64,000 bases of DNA from Linnemannia hyalina (lineage: Eukaryota; Mortierellomycota; Mortierellomycetes; Mortierellales; Mortierellaceae), in NCBI GenBank assembly GCA_019671135.1, contig JAHRHY010000006.1, positions 2,232,001-2,296,000 of the forward strand. Direction: 5' to 3'. The notes beneath the pieces were generated by a model. The model saw only the letters and a program-made list of their open reading frames with translations, was not told the DNA's origin and did not search any database. Made by a program: the position numbers and the translations under genes. Below are positions 44,787-56,126 of the stretch, in pieces; the stretch's first letter is position 1, and each line of letters begins with the position of its first letter.

Positions 44787-47448
44787 GGAGGATTACCTGC
44801 TAAACATCATCATGAGGAAGCAGATGAAGATAACCCACTACCACTCACCCTTTACCTTACCTACCTTGCTCTCTCGAAAAAAGAAGTATTTTTTCCCCCT
44901 AAAAGATGGACTTGTGATAATTTTTTCAAAATAACACGTTTCATTCATTTTACCATCAAATATCGGCCGAAACCTGCCCCGTTTTTCAAAGTTGAGGTCA
45001 TCTTCAGGCAGGGTCCTGAGCGAGACATCAGTGTCTGAGTGTCGTGCGAGACAATGCTTGTTATGGCACTATTCATTACCAATGGTGCCCACAACAGCAT
45101 TGCCACCAAGGTTGCTTTTTTGTTGTTGTACTGGTGCGACCTCCCCACTCTCGCGCCAATGCCTATTGATAGTTATTAGCTACAAACCGCATGGTGACCC
45201 GTCCATTCCATTCGTTTGTTGCTTTCTGTATGCATACTGACAAAATCTACCCCTCCATGTATTCCTTTATTCCTTCCCCCCGTCTTTCTCACAGAGGAGT
45301 CGTTTTTAGTGCTCAATGCGCAAACCCATTTCTTATTACCTATTTCCTCCGCCCCTCTTCCTTTTCTTTACTCATTCACCTGTTCTCGAGCAACTTATTC
45401 TCCCCTGTTTGTTTTTTTGTGTGCGTCCTTGCGTTTGTAGATTGTATTTTTATTTGTTACCCCTCTCATTATATTTTCCACCCCCTGTTGTAGACAACTT
45501 TCTTTTCTTTGTTTCCTTCTTTGTTCCTTGTCCACTTTTCCTTCTTCATTCTTACAATTCCTTTCTCCAACACATATCCTTCTTGCTACTGCATATACTA
45601 CTTTAACAGCACAACAACGCGCAAGGTGAGGCAACAAAACATCTTGTTGATGCACATTTCTGTTTGTTTGAGAGACATAGACTACCGAACTCTTCTTTTG
45701 ACGCGTGTTTATTGGCTGGTGATCGGGGCTTCTTCGAAAGGGAAAAGCGCGACTCTCGACAGACGCGTCGGACTCGCAAAAAATCAAAAGGCTGATGTAG
45801 CGGAATGAGCCTGCCACCTCGAAAGTAATGACACCCATGTCGAAAGAAAAAGGAGAAGAGGAGTTGATGAGAATAGTTTGGTCACAACTAAGGACAAGCT
45901 GAATGAGTTGAGGCCAGATGAAGGAAGTGAGATTGCCAGACACATGCGCACGCGATGGTGAATGGCAATGGATTGCAACTCCCTTTCGCACACACACACA
46001 CACGTAATTCTTCCCATCGACTTCCTTGAAACGCCCCTGTTTTCTCGTTTATATATGCTCGCTCGGGCCAGAGGAGTGCGTCCATTGCTTGTTTTTGTTG
46101 TACTGTTGACACCCGGCGACAGGCGGTACTCTTCCCTCACGGTTGTTTTTCATGCTTGCCCACCCCTTCCTTTCTCATCCCTTCCCTTGTTTTACCCCTT
46201 TAGCACTCCCTGCCTTTTTCTTTCCTTTGATTTCCTTCCCCCCCCCCCAGTCAAAGATTGTCCCGCCCATGAAAGAAAAAAGACATTGCGGCTGCATGGA
46301 TGTACCGTTGTTGTCTTCAGTTGACAGACATGCAAAGCAAAGACCACATAGGGGATCAATATGAATACTGGGATATGCTTCCCCCACGCCCAAGGTTGTA
46401 TTCACCATATCCTTCCCGCTCTAATTACAACCGACATGGCCAATGCTTTTAAGAGGTATGGGAGTTATGATGAAGACGTACCTTCATTATTTATCGTGTT
46501 TGGTTGTGTGCATTGATGTCCAAGGCCAATCCTGATCCCTATTCTTTTGTCGCTGGCCCCTTTCTTGTCTCCCCTCCCCTAATCTCTCAATGAACTTTTT
46601 TCCTTACCCCTCTCTCACACACACATATTTACACTCCTGCTTTTTGCTTCTACCATACATGTGCAACGCACACATATTCTTCCCTCACCCCTCATATCAC
46701 CCCTCTCTTTTTCCTGTATCTTCTCGTTTTTTCCTTCGCCCCTCGTCTTTCTTCTCTCTCCCGTCTTTCTTCTCACTGGACCGTACCCCCTTTCATAAAA
46801 GAAGAAACGAGATTACTGAGCAATCAAGTGAGAAAGAAGTCGATCCGTCGGAACTTCGTCTACTAAATCCTCTCTATCGACAACACACCATTTAAAAGAC
46901 AGAGCACAAAAAAATAAGGGGAAAAGAATACCTTCAGTATTCTCCTTCTCTTGCCATTTATTATCTCATCTCCTTCACACATTTTTTTCATCCCTTTACT
47001 CTCTCTCCCTTTCGACCACCTTCTCTATCCTCGCGCCTTTTTTGTGCTCCCAGTCTTTCATTTTATCGAGCGTCGGTATTGTTGGTTATTCTGTAAGTGA
47101 CACATTGCCTAATGTGAGATGTGAGTGGTAATTGCCCATTGCACGTATGAGCGGATTGAGAGGTGGTGGAAAAGAAAGATGAGCGTGTACACCTCTTCAA
47201 TTTGCATGTGTGCAAAATGTATGTTGTGGGCATTTATTTTTGTTCATCCCTTGGACAACATACAATCTAATTGTCCAAACATCGGAACTTTACCTTTTAT
47301 GATAACAAGTAAAGGAAGGAGAAGCGTTTGCTTGTTTGCTTTTCTTTTTATTGTTCTTCTGTTCATTCGCAACGCTCATTCCCCTCTTTTTTTTCACCAC
47401 TTCATCTATTACTTTTCTTCATATCTCCACTAACCTACTCTCTATCTA

Positions 47449-47479
<31 letters not shown>

Positions 47480-47800
47480 GGGTTCTTTCCAGGTCTTAAT
47501 CTCGACGACCTGTTCCACCCAACACTCACACAGGACGAAACACTGATCCAAGCACTCTGAATCGCTCATTTAAAACACCAAATCATCGAAATACCCGTTC
47601 TTTGTTGTCTGCCATCGTCGTACAACACCAGCTTTCTATTCGACACACTTTAACAAAGAAACAAAGAGCAACAATAGTCTTTTTCGCCGAGCAACACATC
47701 AATTGGCCTGCGTGTTTCCCTACATCCAGTGACAAGGTATTGTTTCAATTCGACACACCGCAGCAGCAAGAAACTGGACATCAGCCAGCGGTGAAACAGG
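44787..47800. other. Long upstream region of the large nuclear-protein gene
   Basis: No coding sequence recognised. C/T-rich sequence dominates 45230-45560 and 46560-47050, and a 29-T run lies at 47451-47479. The last 300 bases probably form the 5' untranslated leader of the gene at 47801. Confidence 0.5.
47451..47479 (+). repeat. T29 homopolymer
   Basis: A run of 29 T lies about 320 bases before the ATG at 47801. Poly(dA:dT) tracts in promoters commonly exclude nucleosomes. Confidence 0.85.
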
Positions 47801-50800
47801 ATGGCAAGCAACGTTGGTACCGGGATGGCCGTGGATCCAGGTCAAGGACCGGGACATCATTCAACCCTCCAGCAACAACTACAGCATCAACAACAGCATC
47901 GTAATGTGCACTTTGGAGGATCATCATCGTCTCAGCAACAACAACAACAACAGTCTATGTCACACCATATACATTCTCACATGGGTGGCCATAACCACCA
48001 CAGCCAACATAATCACCACCAGCAACAGCAGCAACATATGGACACATCGGGACATCCACCCATAATGCCCTCTTCTGCTTCCTCGTCGTCCATTTCTTCT
48101 TCGGACGCTCCAGGGGGTAGTTTTGCGCCTCGCTCGGTTTCGACATCGTCCTTGTCACAGCTCAGTCATTCGTCATCGTCCCAGCAGCATTCGCCGCAGT
48201 ACTCGCATACGCCTTCTTCGTCGTTCAGCATCCAGCAACAGCAGCAACGACCACCCATCCCTCCTGGCCATCATCAGCCTCGTCTTCATCATAGTGTCTC
48301 TGCGGGGAACATTGCGATGATGGCGCAATCGAGCCGGTACGGTGGCGGGTCCTCTGGCGTCTCAGGAGTTTCGGGATTCGGTGGCGGTGGCGGTGGCGGT
48401 GGATTAGTGGGAACATCATCTATGAACGCAAGTGCGATAGTGCCACCAAAGAAAAAAGACCCCTATGCGACAGCCTGGAGGACGTACTCCAAGATCGCCG
48501 AGGAGTTGCAGCTCCTGAACCCGGACGGATCTCTCTACCCGATCTCGAAGGAAGCTATCCTCAAGTACCTCCACCACCAGTCCAAGCGGATCAAGTCGAG
48601 TAACCTGCATTGGTATGTAAATGGACTCAAAAAGCATCAGGAGAACTTGGGGTTCCCTTGGGATGACGTTCGGTATGATGAGCAGGTTGTCGGATTGCTG
48701 AAGGAGTTGACACTGCATCCAGTCATGATGGGTGAGAGTAATGGTGGTGGTGGTGGTGGAGACGATGAGAATCATGGGTATGGAGGTAACCGGCAGCGTC
48801 AGGCTAGCAGCGGGATGTATCCTCTTGGTGCCGGAGTTGGGAGTGGTAGAACTGGTGGGCACCATTATTCGTCGTCTTCGATTGATACCACTCGGATTGC
48901 CAATTTGTCCATCTCTCAACCGCCCCCCTCTCACACACAAGCTCAGCAGCAACAGCAACAACAGCAGCAACAACAACAACACGGCCAGGCGTTCGTCAAT
49001 GTGGGATTGAAGCAGCACCACCAGAGCCACCAACAATACTTGCAACAGCAACAACAGGCCCATCACCATTCCCAAAGAATCCAGCAGCCTCCGCCTCCCA
49101 AGCCGTATTATCATTCTGCCCCGATACAGTTGCCGAATTCATCATCACCGTCAGCAGTTTCGGGTCTACATGCAAGGACCCCGAGCACTCAAGACCTGGT
49201 GGGAGCCTCTGGTGGGATACATCAGGGCCGCACTGCTACTGCTGGCGGAATTCAGCAGCAACAATACTCTCAGCATCAGCAGCAGCAACCATTGAGTCAT
49301 GCACTTCGATCTGAGCCCATGGCCGGTGGTGCTCACGTCAGTAGCGCCTTGTCCAAGCGCAAACGAGACGACTTTGCCTTCAAAAAGCGTACGTCTTTCG
49401 TTCCTTCACTTTTGGTTTTTAATGCCTTTGTCAAGATTGCCTCTCAGTGATCTAATTCCTTTCCGCTTCTATTTCCTTTGTTTTAGGCCGTATGCCTTCA
49501 TCTATGAGCATGGAAGGAGACGAACATGATGAGGATGACTTGCAAGATGATGATTTCAAGGACGATGACGACGATGATCTGGACGCGCGACGTGGAACTG
49601 GACATCACAACCACCGTGGCCACCATCACGATCCGGATGATTCAGATGAGGCGGAAGACTCAAATCGATACCAGCCTTTGAAGCGTCGCGCCTCGACGGG
49701 GACTCTACTCAATCAAGCCCGCGCATGTGCGGTACGTTTGGTTCACAGCCCTTCTTCGCTCTTTTCTTAGGTAGTGATAGCATTACCGTGGCAAAACCAC
49801 GCAGTCCTCTAATATCGATTGTGTATGTGTGGTAATTATCGATAGGTCAAGCATGTCCCAGGACCATTCGCACCTGACGAAGAGCACACCCAAGGATCAA
49901 CAACCGACCCTCATACTGCCTCTGCTACTTCTGGTGGTGGAACTCCACCGCCCCACAGAACGCTCCACCACCGCGTCTCGTCTTCTGGACTCAATGGCAC
50001 CGCGAACCGACATCACAACCTGCAAAGCCATCGGTCTTATCAAAACCTTCGTCACCACCATCAAGGCAGTAACAATGGCCAGCACCATTCGCAGCGGCAG
50101 CACCATCTCCGGTCACCTTCTCCTGAACTTCGGGAGACTATTACTTCTTCGTACCGCCACCAGCGCCAGCACTCTTCCTCGATGGCGGAATCATCAGACT
50201 CTCAGAACGCCGATCCCCAAGCAGCTGGAGCCACGGCACAAACACCAACAACGAGTGCACAAACACCTACCAAAACGTCGGGAAAGACGACAGTGCAGTT
50301 CTCGGATGTGGTCCAATGTGCATCCCAGCTACAGGCCATGTATGGACTCCGGTGCAAGGATCATCCTTGGGGGTGTGTCGAGATCACGGAGGATCGGCAT
50401 TTGGAACTGACGATGAAGATGTACCTTGATTGGGCCGGACTTGTTGTAAGTATCGACTTTGCTCCTGTATTTCATCATGTTTTTCTTGGTAGTTTATTTT
50501 CGATACTCAATGTGTTTTTTGTTTTATGTGAGATATAGGCGAGTGAGCGGCTGACGATGAACGAGTTGCCGGACCTGCCAGACTTTAGGGACATCCATCC
50601 TCGACCTTTGGTTAGTGGACCCCCCGGTGGCGGCACATTGAAGCGTATGGTGTCGACGCCTCTCTCGTCCTCACTTGCAAGCATCACCAGAGGAGGCCAT
50701 TCCGGTGGAATTGAATCCTCACGACCCATCGCTACTACTATCACTCGCGGCGAGGGTGGTGCTTCAGAAGAAGATGACGACGAGGCTACAACACCGACCC

Positions 50801-52239
50801 GCACGACAGCAGCATCTTACTTTGGACCATACCGATCTCCAACCTCTTCTTCGCCACAGAGTCACACGACGACCGCGACGACGCTGGCACACGAGAAAGA
50901 CACTCCAGCCTCCGATGAGGGACCAAGCGAAGAAGGATTGGTCGACCAACACCGAACTCGTATGTCGACGGCGTCACCGCCTCCACACACCATCTTGAGA
51001 CCTACTTCTGCGATGGCGCGGCGGTCCCCACCTTCTTCGCCCGATGGTGGGTGTACTTCCCCTTCTGCGGGGCCGACTGAGGAGAAGTCGATGATGATTG
51101 CGCGTGTCAAGAAGATGCCCAGCACGCCTAGTCTGCGCCAACAGCATCAGGATCACCAGTACATGGATGATCATCAACATTACCGCCATGATAGCGCACG
51201 CGCAAGGCATTCTCAGCCTCCACCTCCACTTCCAGGTTCTTCGCCTTCTGGACCTTCCTCCGCATCAGTGGCGGCATTGAGGGGTCATCAGCATAGTGGA
51301 TCCACCGTGTCCGACGACCTCCTCTCAGACGAAGAGGATGAAGAACCGGAAGCTGATGAAGACGATGATGATGAGGAGGATAATGACATGGACGTGAACC
51401 ATTACGCGTTGAGTCCATGGGCTCCGGCACCGGCGTTCGTCCTCGCTGACGCGCGGCTGCGTGGGAGTCGCAACATGGGCCCGACGGCGCGTCGACCAAA
51501 CGCTACTCCAGCTCCTGCAGGATTGTCCGTTGGTGGTAGTAATGTAGAGGAGGATGCCGAGACGAAGACGCGGTCTAGACTTCGAGACGGAACGGCCGAA
51601 GGCGATGAAGCGGTCTCCCTTACCACTACCGCAATGGTTCTGGACCCTGAAAGTTCCGTCCTCCAGATAGGTGACCTCGCATCGCACGGTCATACCCTCC
51701 TAACTCCCAAAGGGAGAGGTAACGATGGCGTTGATGAACCGGTAGAGGTCACAACCCACGTCTTAGACTCCATGATGATTGGTGGTCGCCATCGCCATCA
51801 CGCAGGATCGTCGTCGTCGTCATCGTCGGAGGTGGCGGTTATGGATGTTGATGAGGACATGGAAGGAAGAATAGGAGGTGGTAGTAAGAAGGAGGTCGCT
51901 GAAGTGTCACCGCTACAACAACAGCAGGAGCAGGCGCTAAAAGAACTTGATGGGGGGAATCTTCAGGAGCAGGAAAAGGGACTAGAGCTGTCAACAGCAA
52001 CGACAGCGACGGCTGTTTGCAGTTTGGTACAGTCCCAAAATCGCAACCACCATCTACAGCACCCAATACTACAACATTCAGGGGAGACAACAGTGCCAAC
52101 AAAGCCGATTCCTCTGCTAGCGCCGCCTCCTGAGTCACCGTCGACCTCCTTCTCGGACAGTGAACTAAATCCACGTCAAGAGCGAGGAGTGAGAGAACTA
52201 GAGATGACGAAGGAGTGTAATGACGATATAGTTATGTAA
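47801..52239 (+). CDS. Large low-complexity protein with recombinase-like DNA-binding domain, 4 exons
   Basis: Exons 47801-49388, 49487-49731, 49846-50445 and 50539-52239 give 1377 residues. Residues 1-215 are rich in Gln, His, Ser and Gly. Residues about 217-311 form a compact, mostly helical segment, from KKKDPYATAWRTYSKIAEEL through ISKEAILKYLHHQSKRIKSS and LHWYVNGLKKHQENLGFPWD. Its pattern resembles the SAM-like core-binding domain of tyrosine recombinases and of fungal regulators thought to descend from them. No catalytic domain (no R..HxxR..Y) follows. A second ordered patch at about 760-815 (SDVVQCASQLQAMYGLRCKD, HLELTMKMYLDWAGLVASER) spans the exon 3/4 join. The rest is Ser/Pro, polyglutamine and acidic runs (EDDDDEEDNDMD), and SKRKRDD with KKR is a likely nuclear signal. 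A transcriptional or chromatin role is inference. Confidence 0.8.
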
Positions 52240-55200
52240 TTTCTTTCTGTTTTTTCAGCTATGGGTGAAAAAGAAAGCACTAAATTAAAAGAAACGATAG
52301 GCATTCGCTCAGTAGACAAAAAGAAGGGGTTCTCAATTGAAATGGGGATGCCATTAAATGGCCTTCAACGGAGGATTAGAGTGGGTTGAAGGTTAAAGGA
52401 ATTAAAAAGGGAATGACAAGGACGAAGACTTAGTTAAGGACAAAGTGCAAGTCAAAGAAAAAAAGGGGCCAGAGAAATATTCCCCATTGAATGAATGTAC
52501 AAAGTCGCGGTTATGTGTGCATCCCTAGACTGTCAATTTCACTCCAAACCATACTTAATCACTTGCCGGTTGGATCAAGATATCCACTGATTCAATGAAG
52601 GACAAAAGTAGGGCAACGCCATATCTTTGGTCGTTTGCCGAGACCGTGCTTTTCTTTCTTATCATCCACCTTTGCCCGTCTTCATCCCTTCATTGTCGCG
52701 AAAGAAAAGCTCCAAGAACACAATATGAAAGAAATACCACCCATCTCTTAACCTTATTTCCCATTGTGCTTTTGCCACAGGTTTGATGGAGGATAACTAA
52801 TTGAATGAATAGAAGTAAAGTAGTGAGGTATGGGGGAATGAAAACACTATGAACAACCATGCAACATGATTGTTGGACACGATGCAAAACCTTGCATTAC
52901 AACAAAGAAAAAAAATCTCCCCGACTTTTTCATTTACTTTTCTTGACGCATTCCTCCTACCCCCCCCCCCCCCCCCTTTTCTACGCTCCTCTTCTTTCCT
53001 CGCCGCTCCTTATTTTCTATCACCTTCTTTTCGCGCGCCGCGCGCTTTATCGACTTTTTTTATTTCATATTTTTGTAGTTTCTGTCAAAGAGTGTATGTT
53101 GTTTCTCTCACCTCATTCCCACATTACTATTGTTAAATTTTCCCACGCTATATTACATTCTGGTTTGCGATGAGTTCGCGCAAGCTCCTTTGCTGTTCGT
53201 GCTCACCAATGGAGAAAATGGTCTGGTATTGTCGCGTTCATTTTTCCAAAAAAAAAAGAGGCTACGCAACATCCATTTTGCAGTGCCATGTCTTTCCTTT
53301 ACTTACTTGTTCCTTCCTCCTTCTCCCTTTTCTCCCTATTTTCATTCTTCTCCAAATACCCCACACGATCAAGTCGCGCTTCTAAAACTTTGGAGGTTCG
53401 ACGTCACTCCCTGAAGCTCACCGTTCCCTAACCTTGAATCGTGCGGTCCTTGCACTCTGTCATGTATGACATGTATCATTACTTCTCGATCTCTTTCACG
53501 ATCCCAATGTCCACTCCCCTTTTCTCCCATCTATTCTACCTTGTTAACCCTTTCCTCAAATACCGCGACAACATTGGATCTCAGCATTGAGAAGGGGTTC
53601 GCGGTTTCAGCTCGGCTCAGCCGCATCATCCAAAAATCCATTCGTTCCTTTTCTTGCGATCATTCCTCTCCCTCTCCATTACCGTTTTTTCCGCCCATCA
53701 TCTCCCATCCCTTGTCACTTTATCGCAAATTGCTGTTTTGATTGAATTTGTCTTGTCGCGACTTTTCGCCACAGACAAAATCACCCTTTGCCGTCTCTCT
53801 TCTTCTTCTTCAGGGCCTATCTTCCTACTCCCTTATGTTTGCTCTTCCAAAGGCAATCCCTTTTTTTCCGTGGTCTGTCGCAAAATATCAATGAATTGAG
53901 AAGCTTTACTACCTTGACCCATCTATCGTTTTTCACTCATCACCAAATGATAGTATCAAAACTTTAAGAGAACAAAGGGTAGAAAAAGTCGAAAGTAAAC
54001 AATTCTATCTCCGCACGACGCGATAAACGCGTGTGGTGTTCAGAGTGCAGGTGGTTGATGAATGACTAACATCGTTTTTGGATTCCTTCTTTTTTGGTCT
54101 TACCGATGAGAGAAATGAATGAGTGATTGGCCAAGTTTGGCATGGATATTACGCTTGTGAGCTTCACTTCTCGCGACTGTTTCTGTTAAACGCGTCTTTT
54201 CTCGCTTCCTCTCACCTTCAAAGACGGAGGGGGGGGGGGTAACCATGGGAATATCAATCAGAACAATGGAGAGATATCATAACCAATGCTTTGCGAGTAT
54301 TCCAAAGCATTGCAGAGACCGTGAGATGGGGTAGGAGGGGAAGAAAGAGTCACCGAGTGGAACCGACGGAGAAAGTGTAAGGAGAAATATTGATGGAAAT
54401 CCACACAACCCTCATGGATGTTGTGAAGTTGAGAGGAGCGCGCACCAGCTAGTAAAGGGTCAAAGGTCAGGATTCGGTGGTGTAAGTGTGAAAGCCCTTG
54501 AAACGCAATACAAGCAAAAAAAAGGAATGGCTATTGCTTTTGGATCCATAGAACGTTGGGTTGCTATGCTAAGCAGCTTTCAACAAGGAGAGACATATTC
54601 ATGTTAATGTACCTTACACGCTAACTCATATGACACGCTCTCTCGTTTTTTTTTCTCGTGCCTCCCTATTCTCTAATCCACTCCACTCCACTACACTCCA
54701 CTCAAGGATTATTACGGGGAAAAAAAAATGGGCAAAGTAACACAGGTGCCCTCCTTACACAACCAAGAAAAAAAAAGTTGGATTAGCAAAGCAGGAAAAA
54801 AAAAAAGCGACTCCTGTAATAACCTGCTGCAATAATCAACAAATGAGCAAATGAGAAATCAACAAACACGAATAGCAACTGGGCGGGAGGAAAAGAGGGA
54901 CCCTCTTTTGCGGACCAATCGATGGATTTTGACTACCTTTTTTTCCCTCCATCTCCCTCCGCTCCCTTCTCCAATCAAATAAAAAAAATGCGCCGAAAAA
55001 CAATAAGGAAAAGAAAAATGCCGAGCGAACCCCTCGGATTCAATAATGGAAATGGACGAAGCAGATACCGTACACAATATCAACAAACAAGACCCTCAGG
55101 ACCAAAAATCGAGAGGGAGGCTGAGAGGCTGAGGCTGAGTTGATTGATCCACGGCAAATTTGGCTGTCTGCAGTCTGAACAGCAAGCAATCTTCGCGCGC

Positions 55201-56126
55201 TCGCGTTCTGGTCCCCTTTCTTTTTCCAGTCTCTACGCTTTTGTATGTGTGACAAAGAAGGGGTTCTCCCGGTTCATTTCACATTCATTCTAGTTTTAAA
55301 TATATCACCATTATTCTCAATCCTCACCCATACATGCATTGCATATGCAGTCGGAAAAGAAAATGACATTTATGATATGGTATGATACATGATACTACTA
55401 CAGATAATGACTAATGAAGAATGGGAAAGAAAGCGAGGTATAACGATGTGCGGGTGAAAAGAAAAGAAAAGGGATAGGATAGGATGAAGAAAAAGCAATA
55501 GACAGGGGAAAGAAGGGGTGGAAGCAAACAAAAAAATGAGTAGAAACTATACAAGTTATTTTTTTGGTCATTACAAACAACAACAAAAAAAAGGGTAAAC
55601 GAAAAAGAGTTGGTCAGATCTTGCCAGTGCGGTGCATCGAAAAAAAAGGGAGAAAGAGAGAGAGAAAAATGAATGAGGTATCCGCATTGCAGTATTGTTT
55701 TTTTGTGTTTTTTTTGTGTATGAGTGTGGTGTGTGGTGTTTTGTTGGTTGTGTGTTTGTGCGTGGGTGAAGTGGTTGCTTGTGCGTAACAACATTTTTCT
55801 GGCCCGGGTCCTGCAGAGTTGGAAAGAGGAAGGAGAAGGATATGCACAAGACAACTTGCGAAGCACAAGTATCCACGAAGAAACAAGAAAAGCGAAGGAA
55901 AGAAGGGGAGAGAAAAGGCAATTGAAAAAAAGAGCCGCCTTGTAGAAAGAGGGGAAAGAGAAGGGAGGAGAGGGATTCTCTTCCCGAGAGAAAGAAAGCG
56001 CAACACAAAAAAAGAGGTGGGATGGATGAGGGGCAGGAAGGAATGACAAAGGGAGAAAAAAGGTGTGGGATGTGATCTACACACGCATCGCACGTTTTCA
56101 ACCATGCCTTGCTGACGCTACCCCCT
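52240..56126. other. Convergent intergenic region, no gene recognised
   Basis: About 3.9 kb between the ends of the large nuclear-protein gene (+) and the Ran1-like kinase (-). It contains a poly-C run near 52963-52978, C/T-rich stretches and purine-rich sequence from 55400. Open frames here translate to low-complexity sequence. Confidence 0.5.

Noticed and set aside
47602..47904. 100-codon frame overlapping the start of the large nuclear-protein gene
   Set aside because: It overlaps the ATG at 47801 in another frame and has no motif. Most likely 5' leader sequence.
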